Shown piece by piece: positions 1-10,642 of a stretch of DNA of 16,519 nucleotides. Within the stretch, counting starts at the first letter, position 1. The number at the start of each line of letters is the position of its first letter. This DNA comes from Polyrhizophydium stewartii (lineage: Eukaryota > Chytridiomycota > Chytridiomycetes > Rhizophydiales). The notes under the pieces were generated by a model. It worked only from the letters and a program-made list of their open reading frames with translations, was not told where the DNA came from and made no database searches. Where the stretch lies: NCBI GenBank assembly GCA_027604665.1, contig JADGIZ010000299.1, positions 1 through 16,519 on the forward strand. Reading direction: 5' to 3'. A program made the translations under genes and the position numbers.

Positions 1-15
1 CCCCCCCCCCCCCCC
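1..15. repeat. Poly-C run at window edge
   Basis: Fifteen consecutive C residues, followed by C-rich DNA up to the KCH start codon. It lies in the expected 5' leader or promoter of that gene. It may be genuine, or it may mark where an assembly stopped. Confidence 0.9.
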
Positions 16-58
16 ACCACCGCCGCCCACGTAGCTCCACAAGCCCCGCCCGCCAGCC

Positions 59-1796
59 ATGGCCTGCTGCGAGCCCGCAAAGTGGAAGCGCGAGGAGATC
101 CCCGACCACAAGTTCGACTATGTCGACGTCGACGACTTCATCGACAACTCGCTCAGCCGCCAGTTCTCGTACCTGTTTGTCTTTGTCGTGACCCTCAAGT
201 CTATCCTGGTCTACATGGCCGACTTGGGCGTCCTGTCGCTGCTCATCGCCAGCGGCTCCGTCACGAGTCTGTTCGACGGCAGCACCCCAAACACAACAAG
301 GACCGCTGACAGCCCGCCCATCGGATCCACCTCGTTCACATGCAACGCCACGCGTGGCCCCAGGAGCGAGGTCGGCAAGTGGCTCAAGAACCAGGGCTCC
401 ACATTCTCCGTCATCGTCATCGCCGTCTCCATCGCCATCTCCTTCATCCTGCTCATCTTCGAGTGGAAGAAGGCCATGAAGATTGTCCGCTCGCGCGACA
501 TCTCATATGCCTTCACCTCGACGGTCGCCTACCGCTACTACACCATCCGCTCCTACCCGCACTACTGCTTCTTCTCGCAGATCCAGAACTCGCGCAAGAC
601 CACGGACCTCGTTGCGTTCTTTGTCTTCTTCCGCTTCAAAGGTGCGCGGCGGCCCTGGCACCGGCCTGCGGCTCCAGCCCCGCAACGAATAGCTGACCCT
701 CTTGCACCCCCTGCTGCCTTCGCCGCGCCGCGCTCTCTCTCTGTGCTGCGCCTTCGTATCGCGCAGGCTGGAAGCGTCTCCTCTTGGCTGAATTCCCGCG
801 CCAGTTTCTCAACGCCATCAACATCTGGACCATGCTCGACACCTGCGACAGCCCAAAGTTTGCAAACGACTTTGTACTCGTGCGCTACGTCAAGTCATAC
901 GGCGAGGCCATGTCGTCAGGCGCAGATCCCGCAAAGAAGGCCACGCTCGTGCTGTCGACGGTCACGGTCGCCATCTGGATCTTCAGCGCCTTGTTCCTGC
1001 TCATCGCCTTCTTCATGTACATCCCGCTGCTCTGCACCATCCGCGGCAACCTCAAGGAGTACTGTGTGCACAAGATTGACAAGCGCATCGGCGAGCTGCT
1101 GCGCCGCAAGTCGCGCAAGCGCATCCAGGAGGCCCGCAAGGCCGAGATGCGCGAGATCGAGGAGAGCCGCAGACGCCAGGCCCAGGGCGCAGAGGCTGTC
1201 GATGGCAAGGCTGCCCCTCCCGTCGGCATGTCCCAGCGCCCAACTCTGCCGGACGTCGACGTCGACCTCGACAGCAACTACGCGCCGAGTCAGGGACATA
1301 CGGCGTCGGCGCGATCATACACGCCGCTGCATCCGCAGCAGCCGATACAGATGGCCGTGATGCCCCAGATGCCCATGCCGCAGCAGTTCGGCGCATACGC
1401 GCCGTCGCCATACGCCGCGGCGCCAAGCGGCTATGCGCCGTCGCAGGCGCCGTCGCAGTATGGAGCGCGGTCCGTGCGGCCCACGTCCGAGTACGCCTAC
1501 CAGCCCGCCCCGTCGGCCGGCCCGTACGGCGGCGCCATGGGCGGCCCCCAGCCCTATCCGGTGCACAGCGAGTACACGGGCAGCGAGTACGGCGACGCCG
1601 TCGGCTCAGAGTACTCGTACGATCACCGCGCCGCCCCGCCCGCGGGCTCCTTCCCGGCCGTGCCGCCCATGCCGTCGCAGTACGCCCCGGCGCCGTACCC
1701 GCCATCGCAGTACCCGCCGTCGCAGTACCAGCCGTCGACCTACGCGCCGTCCAACTACGCCCCGTCGCGCTTCGCGTCTCCCGCGCCTCAGATGCC

Positions 1797-1849
<53 letters not shown>

Positions 1850-1968
1850 CGTCGCAGTACTATCCATCGAGCAGCCGCAGCGCGTCCAGCCACGGCGATG
1901 CCCCGAGCACGGCGCCGCTCCAGCAGCAGCCGCAGGCTCAGCGCATGCCCCCGCCGCGCAGATATTAA
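59..1968 (+). CDS. KCH1: KCH-family fungal potassium channel with Q/P/Y-rich tail
   Basis: Predicted plasma-membrane protein of the fungal KCH family (yeast Kch1/Prm6), which mediates low-affinity K+ influx tied to calcium signalling. Exons are 59-641 and 767-1968, giving 594 aa; the intron (642-766) starts GTGCGC, contains CTGAC and ends GCAG. Hydrophobic segments lie at about aa 36-66, 116-135, 183-194 and 254-284. Family-like blocks are ISYAFTSTVAYRYYTIRSY (aa 148-166), the aromatic run before the intron, and GWKRLLLAEFPRQFLNAI just after it, which the splice joins cleanly. After the last membrane segment comes a charged stretch (about aa 288-340), then a long disordered tail rich in P, S, Q and Y, with pentapeptide repeats and 17 consecutive Gln (aa 539-555). 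ATG at 59 is the first in frame and sits after a C-rich leader. The family call rests on remembered similarity; the function of the tail is unknown. Confidence 0.85.
1699..1773 (+). repeat. Five tandem 15-bp units coding PPSQY-like pentapeptides
   Basis: Inside the KCH tail, five in-frame 15-bp units encode PPSQY, PPSQY, QPSTY, APSNY and APSRF. Looser PSQ/PSY units continue upstream to about 1400. Pro, Ser and Tyr positions are kept while codons vary, so the protein repeat is older than a recent DNA slippage event. Confidence 0.85.
1798..1848 (+). repeat. CAG trinucleotide tract (17 Gln codons)
   Basis: One CAA followed by sixteen uninterrupted CAG codons in the KCH tail, coding 17 Gln. A nearly pure CAG run of this kind is prone to length change between strains. 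Confidence 0.95.
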
Positions 1969-4006
<2,038 letters not shown>

Positions 4007-4201
4007 TGCCCGGCGCCACTGCCCGATCTATCCGCCCACCGCTCTTCTGTCACACTTTCTCTCGGAACAACTAAACAGCGCATGCGGCCGCAGTCCGCCA
4101 ACAACACCATGCCCGATGTGGAGCAATGAAAGAAAAAAAGTGCATCGTTTGTTGTGTGCTCTGCATAGAGTGGGGCACTCTGCACGGCCTTGCCCGGCCC
4201 A
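4007..4201. other. Convergent 3' intergenic region
   Basis: This 195-bp gap separates the stop codons of COQ5 (+) and the bromodomain gene (-). It must hold both 3' ends. An A-rich run at 4132-4139 is visible, but there is no canonical AATAAA on either strand. Confidence 0.6.
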
Positions 4202-5002
4202 CTACGGCCGCACAAACGTCAAAAGCACCTCCTGCGACAGGTCATCGAGAACATAGGCCGACGGGTCGAGCGACGAAACCGCCGACGCAATGACATTGAT
4301 CTCGACCGCGTTGACGCCATCGCGCAGCTGGAACGTAAAGTCGTGGATCTCGTGCATGACGGGGAACCCGGACCCCGCGACCACAGCCTCGTTGCCGGGC
4401 GTCACGGAGCTCAGGATCACGGTGCTCTTGCGCGGCGTGAGGGCCTCGAACCGCGGCGTGAACACGAGCGGCACGGGTGCACCGGGCGGCGTCGGCGTCG
4501 GCATCATGAACGAGTGGTGCGCGCCGGCCGAGAAGCGCACGTGCGGGTGCGTCGACTTGCCGCCCGCCGCCGCTGCCGTCGGCGGCACCGGTGCGCCACC
4601 AGGCGTGACGGCCGCCATGCCCTGTGCGTCCGTGTTGGCCAGGTACGCCATTGCCGCGCTCGACAGAACAACGCGCATCGTGATCGTGCGGACCTTGGAA
4701 TCCACCACAACAGAGCTCGCCACAAACCCCTTGACCACGTCCTCGCCCGAGAACGGGATCGTCATCTGCAGCAGATTGTCGTTGGCGATGATGCCCACGC
4801 TGCTGACAATCGACGCCGGCGGCAGCTGCTCGCGGCACTTTTGGTTGTGCTGCTGGATCTGCAGGATCTGGTGCGGCTGCAGCTGCGGCGTCGGCGCGTG
4901 CGGCGTCGCTGTCTGCAGGGCGCCAGGCCCCGTGAGAGTCGGCGGCCGCCCCTGCTGTGCAGCGAGTCCAGGGGTCGCGAGGCCCTTGGCTGCGGGAGTC
5001 TG

Positions 5003-5050
<48 letters not shown>

Positions 5051-7658
5051 GATCTTCTGCGATGCCGCATACGTCGTGAACGCGTTGTCGGCCACAACGG
5101 CGGACGCGCCAGTGGGCGTCATGGTGCCGGGCGTGCCTGGCTTGCCACCTAAGCGCGGCGTGCGCGCGCGGTTGCCGCCCGCAGCCAGTGCGCCAGCGGG
5201 CGACCCGGGCGTCTGGAACCCGGCCATGGGCGATCCAAACTGCGCCATCATCTGCTGCTGCTGCAGCGGCGTCATCTGCGCCAGCTGCGCGCGCTGCGCG
5301 GGCGTCGGCGTCTGCATCTGCCCGGGCGACATGCCCGCGTGCATCATGTGCATGCCCGCCTTGGCCTGCATCTGCATCTGCAGCGCCGCTTCGTTGGGTG
5401 GCAGCTTGATCTTGAGATTGCTCACCGAGCCGGGATCGCCGCCGGGCTTGCTTATCTTGACCGTGAGCGAGCGCTGCTGCTGCTGAAGGAGCTGTTGTTG
5501 CTGCAGCTTGGCCTGCTGCTGCGCTCGCGCGCGCGCAGACTCTTCGGCTCGGGCCTTGGCGGCGGCCTCTTCCGCCTTGGCCTTGCGCGCCATCTCGACC
5601 TTGAACTTGGCCTTGTGCTCGTCCTGCACCACGCCGCAGCACAGTTTCGTCAGCATCCAAGCCGGCAACACGAGCAGCACTAGCATGTTCTGGCACCCAC
5701 GTTGCCGAGGAGCGCAACCCACGCGGGGTTGTCCTGGTTCTCGCCGACCAGATCAAACGCAATCTGCCCGTACACGTTCTGCGCAAACTTGTCCACGCGG
5801 TAGTTCTCCAGCAGCGTTTTGCACAGCTTGAGGTTGCCTCCAAACGCGGCCCAGGCAAGCGGACGCTGCATTTGGCGCATGCAACAGTCAGCCAGCCGGC
5901 CTGCGCATGACAGTCGCCGAGCAGAGCGCACACAAACTTACGCCTTCGTACCACGTGTCCGCCAGCTCAACGTTGGCGCCGAGCTCAATCAGCATGTCGA
6001 CCATCCTCGCGCTGCCGTGGTAGCACGCCGCGTGGATCGGAGCCCACGTGAAGCTCGCATCAAACATGTTGGCCTGCTCCAGGTTGTTGATGGTTGTGGC
6101 GTCGTAGTTCTTGATCAGGCGCTCGAACCGCTTCATGTCGTTCTTTGCGATCGCATCAAACAGATTGTTCTTTTGCTCGGCTGCAAAGGCACCGTCGGAA
6201 CAGTCAGCGCGCAAAAGGCCTCCATCTCAAGCAACCGGACCAAGAACGCGGCCACGCACAAGTCTCGCGCTCGCGCTCGGGCTTGGGCTCAGACTTGCGC
6301 TTGAGCGCCTTGAGCACCGTCGGGTTGGGCAGGTCCGCGGCCGAGCTGTCGGCAAGTTCGATAAAGTACTCTTGCAGTTCGACCGAGTCCTTGTAGATCT
6401 GCGACTCGGGCTTGTTGTACGTCTGGCAGTTCTTGAAGATCAAAAGCACCTCTTTCTTGAACGCATCGAGGTTGCTGTAGCGACTGCCGTCAATCTTTTT
6501 CTGCAGACGAGCAGAGTATGTCGCCGCGGCGAGCGAGCGTCAGCATGCCGAGGCGGCATCGGTCCAGACGCAGGCGTGTGGCCAAACCTTGATGCGATCA
6601 AACGCAATTGGCCGCTCGATGGTGGTATAGTAGTCGGGGAAGGCGTCTTTATCGGGAGGCACCATGAAGTGGTCGGCCAGGACGCGGGTCGACGTCCTGA
6701 AGCGGCAATGAGCAACACCGAACAAGCGTCAGCGAGCAATGCGCGGCACGGCTCGCCCAGATCCAAGTCGCACTCACTCCTTGTCCTTGTACTCGAGCAG
6801 CCGTGTGTACAGACCCCAAAAATGCGCCTTGAGCGTGCCGGGAATGGGCATACCGGGCGTCTTCTTGACCGATGACGGGTCTGCGGGCGTCTGCGACCCT
6901 CCAGCAGGGGTTTGAGCAGCTGCAGCGCTGTCGTTGCCGCGCCTTGCCGGCGTCTGCGCGCCGGCCATGGGCTCGTCCGTGTGTGCCGCTTTCTGCTGGG
7001 ACGACGCACAGCGCCAGCGCCGTGCCGTCAGCACCCTCGCTGGCAGCTCAACCGCAGGCCGCCCGGTCGCTCGACCATGGCAATGTGCGGGCAACTCCGC
7101 ACTCGATCCGCGACATCCAGGTTGAATGCGGACAAACGGCCAAGACACACCTCATTCAGGCTCTTGCCGGTGATGCGCAGCTTCTTGAGCCTTGGCTGCG
7201 ATGCGCTGCCGGCGTCGCCGGCGTCGCCGGCATCCTCCTGCTCGTCGCCCTCGTCCATGGTGTCATCGCCGTCCTCGGCCTGCTCGCCGACGACGGGCGT
7301 CTTGATGTCGCTGTGCGGCCGCTTGACCGGCGCCGGCGTCGCGGGAACTGCAGCGTGCTCAGGGTCAGCGGCGCTAGCCTCCACGCGCCGCGCATGGCCG
7401 CGTGCGCCCGTATGCCGCACCAGCGTCGCCATGGGCTCCTCCCGCAGCGGCCAAGGCTGCTGTCGCCGCCGCTGCCGCCTCGTCCTTGCTTGGGTCGCGC
7501 AGCGAGAGCGACAGCCGCAGGCCCCTGGCGGGCGCGTAGGCAGGCGCACCGGATGCGGCGTCTGCGCCGCCGTGGTCGCCGTGGTGTGCGGGCTGCTGCG
7601 TGGCGTCGGCGGCCGCCTGCGCCGCCGCGGCCTCGTCGGCGCCCGGGTGTCCGGCCAT
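4202..7658 (-). CDS. Bromodomain and ankyrin-repeat protein, RSC4-like chromatin-remodelling subunit
   Basis: Likely nuclear acetyl-lysine reader of an RSC/SWI-SNF type remodeller. Exons in transcript order are 7658-7421, 7347-7151, 6992-6778, 6696-6588, 6500-6260, 6180-5942, 5865-5701 and 5623-4202, giving 941 aa. An Ala/acidic N-terminus leads to one bromodomain (about aa 195-310), with LADHFMVPPDKDAFPDYYTT, RPIAFDRIK and FKNCQTYNKPESQIYKDS; the acetyl-lysine-binding Asn position falls in the TYN block. Three ankyrin-like repeats follow (about aa 334-468: NNLFDAIAKND, WAPIHAACYHGSARMVDMLI, RPLAWAAFGGNLKLCKTLL). A basic Ala/Glu/Gln coil comes next, then a Q/M/P-rich region with 17 Gln, and a conserved-looking beta-rich end (FTFQLRDGVNAVEINVIAS). 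All eight exons join in frame. It shares a 29-bp divergent start region with the TFIIIC gene. The exact complex and orthology to yeast Rsc4 are inference; the start and first intron are the least sure parts. Confidence 0.8.
5000..5050 (-). repeat. Interrupted CAG/CAA tract (17 Gln codons)
   Basis: On the minus strand, 17 consecutive Gln codons of the bromodomain gene (about aa 660-676), with CAA at three places among the CAG codons. The interruptions should make it more stable than the purer tract in the KCH gene. Confidence 0.95.
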
Positions 7659-7687
7659 TGGTGTTTGCGCAAGATCGAGGAAACCAA
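7659..7687. promoter_or_regulatory. 29-bp divergent (bidirectional) start region
   Basis: Only 29 bp separate the predicted ATG of the bromodomain gene (minus, 7658) from that of the TFIIIC gene (plus, 7688). Both starts have matching contexts (ACCAATG on the minus strand, CCAAATG on the plus strand), giving the gap near mirror-image ends. Either both 5' leaders overlap inside the opposite coding sequence, or one true start lies further in. Confidence 0.55.
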
Positions 7688-10267
7688 ATGTCGGCTGCCG
7701 GCGACGTGCATGCGGGCGTCGGGACGGACGCCGGCGGGGGTGCCGGCAGCAGCAGCAGCCACGGCGGCGGCGGCCCACATACTGCAGCGGAGAAGCTTCA
7801 CGCAGAGTCGTACCCGCTGCCGGACGCCACCTACTACGCCATCGAGCACCCCGGATATGCCGCAACAGCCGAGAAGCTCATCCTCACTCTCGGCGGGATG
7901 CAGCGGGTGCAGCAGGTGGGCCGGGCCTGTCCGTCGCTCGGAATGGCGCCGATCGTCAGCAGCGCCGGCGCAGCTGCGCTTTGTGCGTCTGTAACCCATG
8001 CGAGCGTGCTGACGCTCTGCTCCTCCAAGGCGTTCGCCCAGGAGCGCGGTTATATCGACCTCAACTTCTGTCCGTCCGACCCTTTCATGCACTCAATTGC
8101 GGGCGATATCCTCCCGACGGCCAACCTGCTGCTGCGGGTCGTGCGCCGCACCAACAAGCGCACGGGCGAAACCACGATCGAGCATCGTGTGGCTGGCGTC
8201 GTCTCCAAGACTTGCCGCTTCCGCGGTGAGCCGGCGCGGCTGACCCATCCTCTGGTAGGACACTGCGCCGTATCACATGCTGACTGGGAGTCCATATGCG
8301 CCGCTGTGCAGCCCTGGCCGACTTTCAGTTTGAGACGGATCCCACAGACCCGATCGTGCAGCTGCGGCATCAAATGCAGGACCTTGATGGTGCGCTGTTT
8401 GGCCATTTGCGAGACACAAGTGTCTGTCGTCCAACTGACTTGATGCTGCCCCTCAGTCGAGGCCTTCCGCAAGCCCATCTTCGACACCAAGACGCAGGGA
8501 ATCTCTGACCAGCTCAATCAGCTTCCGCCGCCGAGCTTCTCGCGCTCCGAGTGGCCGCAAGAGTACAAGTTGCGTTGCGCCAACGGTTGAAACCCTATCT
8601 CTCAGATTCGCGGGCTGACAGGCTCCGCCGCAGGTACACAGAGAACCCCGCCGTGAAGCTCAAGTTGGAGGGCACAGACCCGGCCGGCAGGCCAATTTTC
8701 AGACACGTCAACGAATCGAGGGTCAAGCGCACGCAAGCACCCATATTCGATCCGACCGCGCCGAGCGTGCCCATGCACGCGCCGTCGTGGGTCTCCAAGA
8801 AGAGCGCTCTGGAGCCGACCCTGCGCGAGCTTTTTGAGCAGCGGCCCGTCTGGACGCGCATTGCGCTCATCAACAACATCGAAATCGCGGACTACAGCAC
8901 CGACATGCTCAAGGATGCTCTGCCTATGGTAGCCTACTTCTGCGCCACCGGCGCGTGGCGCAGCACATGGGTGCGGTACGGGTTCGACCCACGCGCGGAC
9001 CGCAGCTCGCGCGTGTTCCAGACGCTAGATCTGCGCGCCGTCAAGCAGGCCCAGTACACTCGCGCCAAGCGTGTCCTGACCAAAAAGGACGCTGCGGCTG
9101 CAACCGCCATCGCCTCTACCCGCGAGCCGGACCCGAGCGAGCGATCAAGGTGAAGTAGCATGGCTCTCTTTGTGCTCTCGCCTGCGTTTGTGGCTTGGAC
9201 GGTGCGTGCTGACTGGCGTGGTGCAGAACGTCGCACATCTTTGACGGCCAGACGTACAATGCGCTGGCGCTCTTTCAGATGTGCGATGTGACCGACCCGG
9301 ACATGCGCAATCTCATCCACTCGGCGCGGTACTGCCGCGCAGAGCCAGACGTGAGCGCCGCACGCCTTGATGGGTGCACAATCTGCTGAGGTGCATGCTG
9401 ACGAGCGGGCTCAAGGTGCGCGACGGCTGGTACATCGAGGGCCACTTGGAGAAGATCCGCATGGCCGTCAAGACCCGCATCAACGCGCTCATTGGGCGCA
9501 AGTTCATTTCGCAGAGGAAACGCGAGCGGCAGCGACGGTTCACCACCAAAATCATGGACGTGGACGGGCCGCTGTCGGGAGACGCATTGGCAACGTCGCG
9601 GGCCGATATGAGCGGCGTCGAGTCGTCGGCAGAAACCCGCGGCCGGCGCTCAAGCGGCAAGGGTAAATCTGCTGCTTCCGCCACCTCCTCTGCCGTTGCT
9701 GCGAGCCGAGCCTCTGAGCTCGCTGCGGCCCTTGGTGCTCCATCGGATATGGATTCGACTGCAGCAGCGCTCGCGCCAGGTGCAAGCTCTGGCGAAGCGA
9801 TGCCCGACTTTCTCGACCAGTTGTGGCACGACATCAAGCACGCGGGCAAGGCCAGCCAAAACATGGGCTTGGGCATTGCGCCGGATGAGATCTTTTTGGA
9901 AGACGACGACGGCGCGGATGACTTTTACAAGATCTACGAGGCCGAGGACGATGACGGCGAAGCCGATCACGCCTACGACACTGCCGACGATGAAGGCGGC
10001 GACGGCGATGGCGGCGATGAAGGCGATGCGGCGCCGACTTCCCGTGTGCGCGCCGCACTTCCATCTTCCCAGAAGCAAGCCGCTGGCGAGGATATGCTTT
10101 CTGAAGACGGCGAGGAGAACATGGAGCAAGAGGAAGGAGACGAGTACGACGAAGACGATTACGGCCAAGATGAGGAGGACGGCAACGGCGACGACGACGA
10201 AGAGTACGCCTACGACGACTACGATGATGAGGAGTATTATGCAGAGGAGCCACCCGAGTTGGAATAG
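7688..10267 (+). CDS. TFC1: TFIIIC subunit 5 (tau95/Tfc1, GTF3C5 homologue)
   Basis: Subunit of RNA polymerase III factor TFIIIC, contacting the A box of tRNA gene promoters. Exons are 7688-7915, 8030-8225, 8312-8389, 8457-8568, 8634-9149, 9227-9350 and 9416-10267, giving 701 aa. The N-terminal dimerisation region (about aa 46-150) has AIEHPGY, LTLGG, YIDLNFCPSDPFMHS and NLLLRVVRRT. The LGG to DPF spacing matches human GTF3C5 and fixes the acceptor at 8029. The central winged-helix-like domain (about aa 264-335) reads LRELFEQRPVWTRIAL, MVAYFCATGAWRSTWVRYGFDPR. Then come FQMCDVTDPDMRNLIHSA and DGWYIEGHLEKIRMAVKTRI. The last 125 residues are extremely rich in Asp and Glu, as in animal and yeast relatives. 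Every intron contains CTGAC. The donor at 8569 (GTTGCG) is the least certain border. Confidence 0.9.
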
Positions 10268-10642
10268 TCGGCGATTTGAACGTGTCCGTGTTGGCATGCT
10301 CGGCCGAGGTAGCAGCCCGAGCTGCCTTTGGCCTATGGCGCCACACCGGGCACCAGGATGGGCGAATGAATGCATATGGTTTCTGTGCGAGGGCGGTGCA
10401 GTCGAGTGAACTTCTCGAGCGGCTGAACACCTGCGGCGCTTTCTGATTCAACATCGATCAGCCAGCTGCGCGGCTGCTCACTCATAGCGAGGCAGCAAGT
10501 GCCTGCCTCTGATGAATGCCGCATGCCTCTCAGGCGCATCGGCATTGCGCGATCAGCGTGCAGCGCTGAAGAGAGATGGCTCAGCCGCCGACATCGCCGC
10601 CCCAAAATCTTGCCCCCACCACCACCACCACACTCGGCCGGG
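10268..10642. other. Intergenic: TFIIIC 3' end and dehydrogenase promoter
   Basis: This 375-bp gap has no supportable gene. The frame of the dehydrogenase start is open upstream to about 10499, but that stretch has no family similarity and ends in a run of Pro codons from a C-rich leader like the one before the KCH gene. I find no clear TATA box and no Gcn4 site (TGASTCA), which is often expected at amino-acid biosynthesis genes. Confidence 0.6.

Noticed and set aside
4290..5486. 398-codon plus-strand frame with a poly-Cys run
   Set aside because: Shadow of the bromodomain gene; the Cys run is only the CAG tract read in another frame on the other strand.
7028..8092. Long minus-strand frame covering bromodomain exon 2 and the start of the TFIIIC gene
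   Set aside because: Only the middle (7347-7151) looks like protein; the rest reads through introns and the opposite gene. Exon 1 is in another frame and joins by a GT..AG intron.
9650..10375. Minus-strand frame with apparent hydrophobic segments
   Set aside because: The Val/Ile/Leu runs are the complement of Asp/Glu codons in the acidic tail of the TFIIIC subunit.
10499..10642. In-frame upstream extension of the dehydrogenase homologue
   Set aside because: It has no similarity to PGDH N-termini and ends in a Pro run from a C-rich leader; the start at 10643 puts the first beta strand (KVLLLDP) where the family has it.
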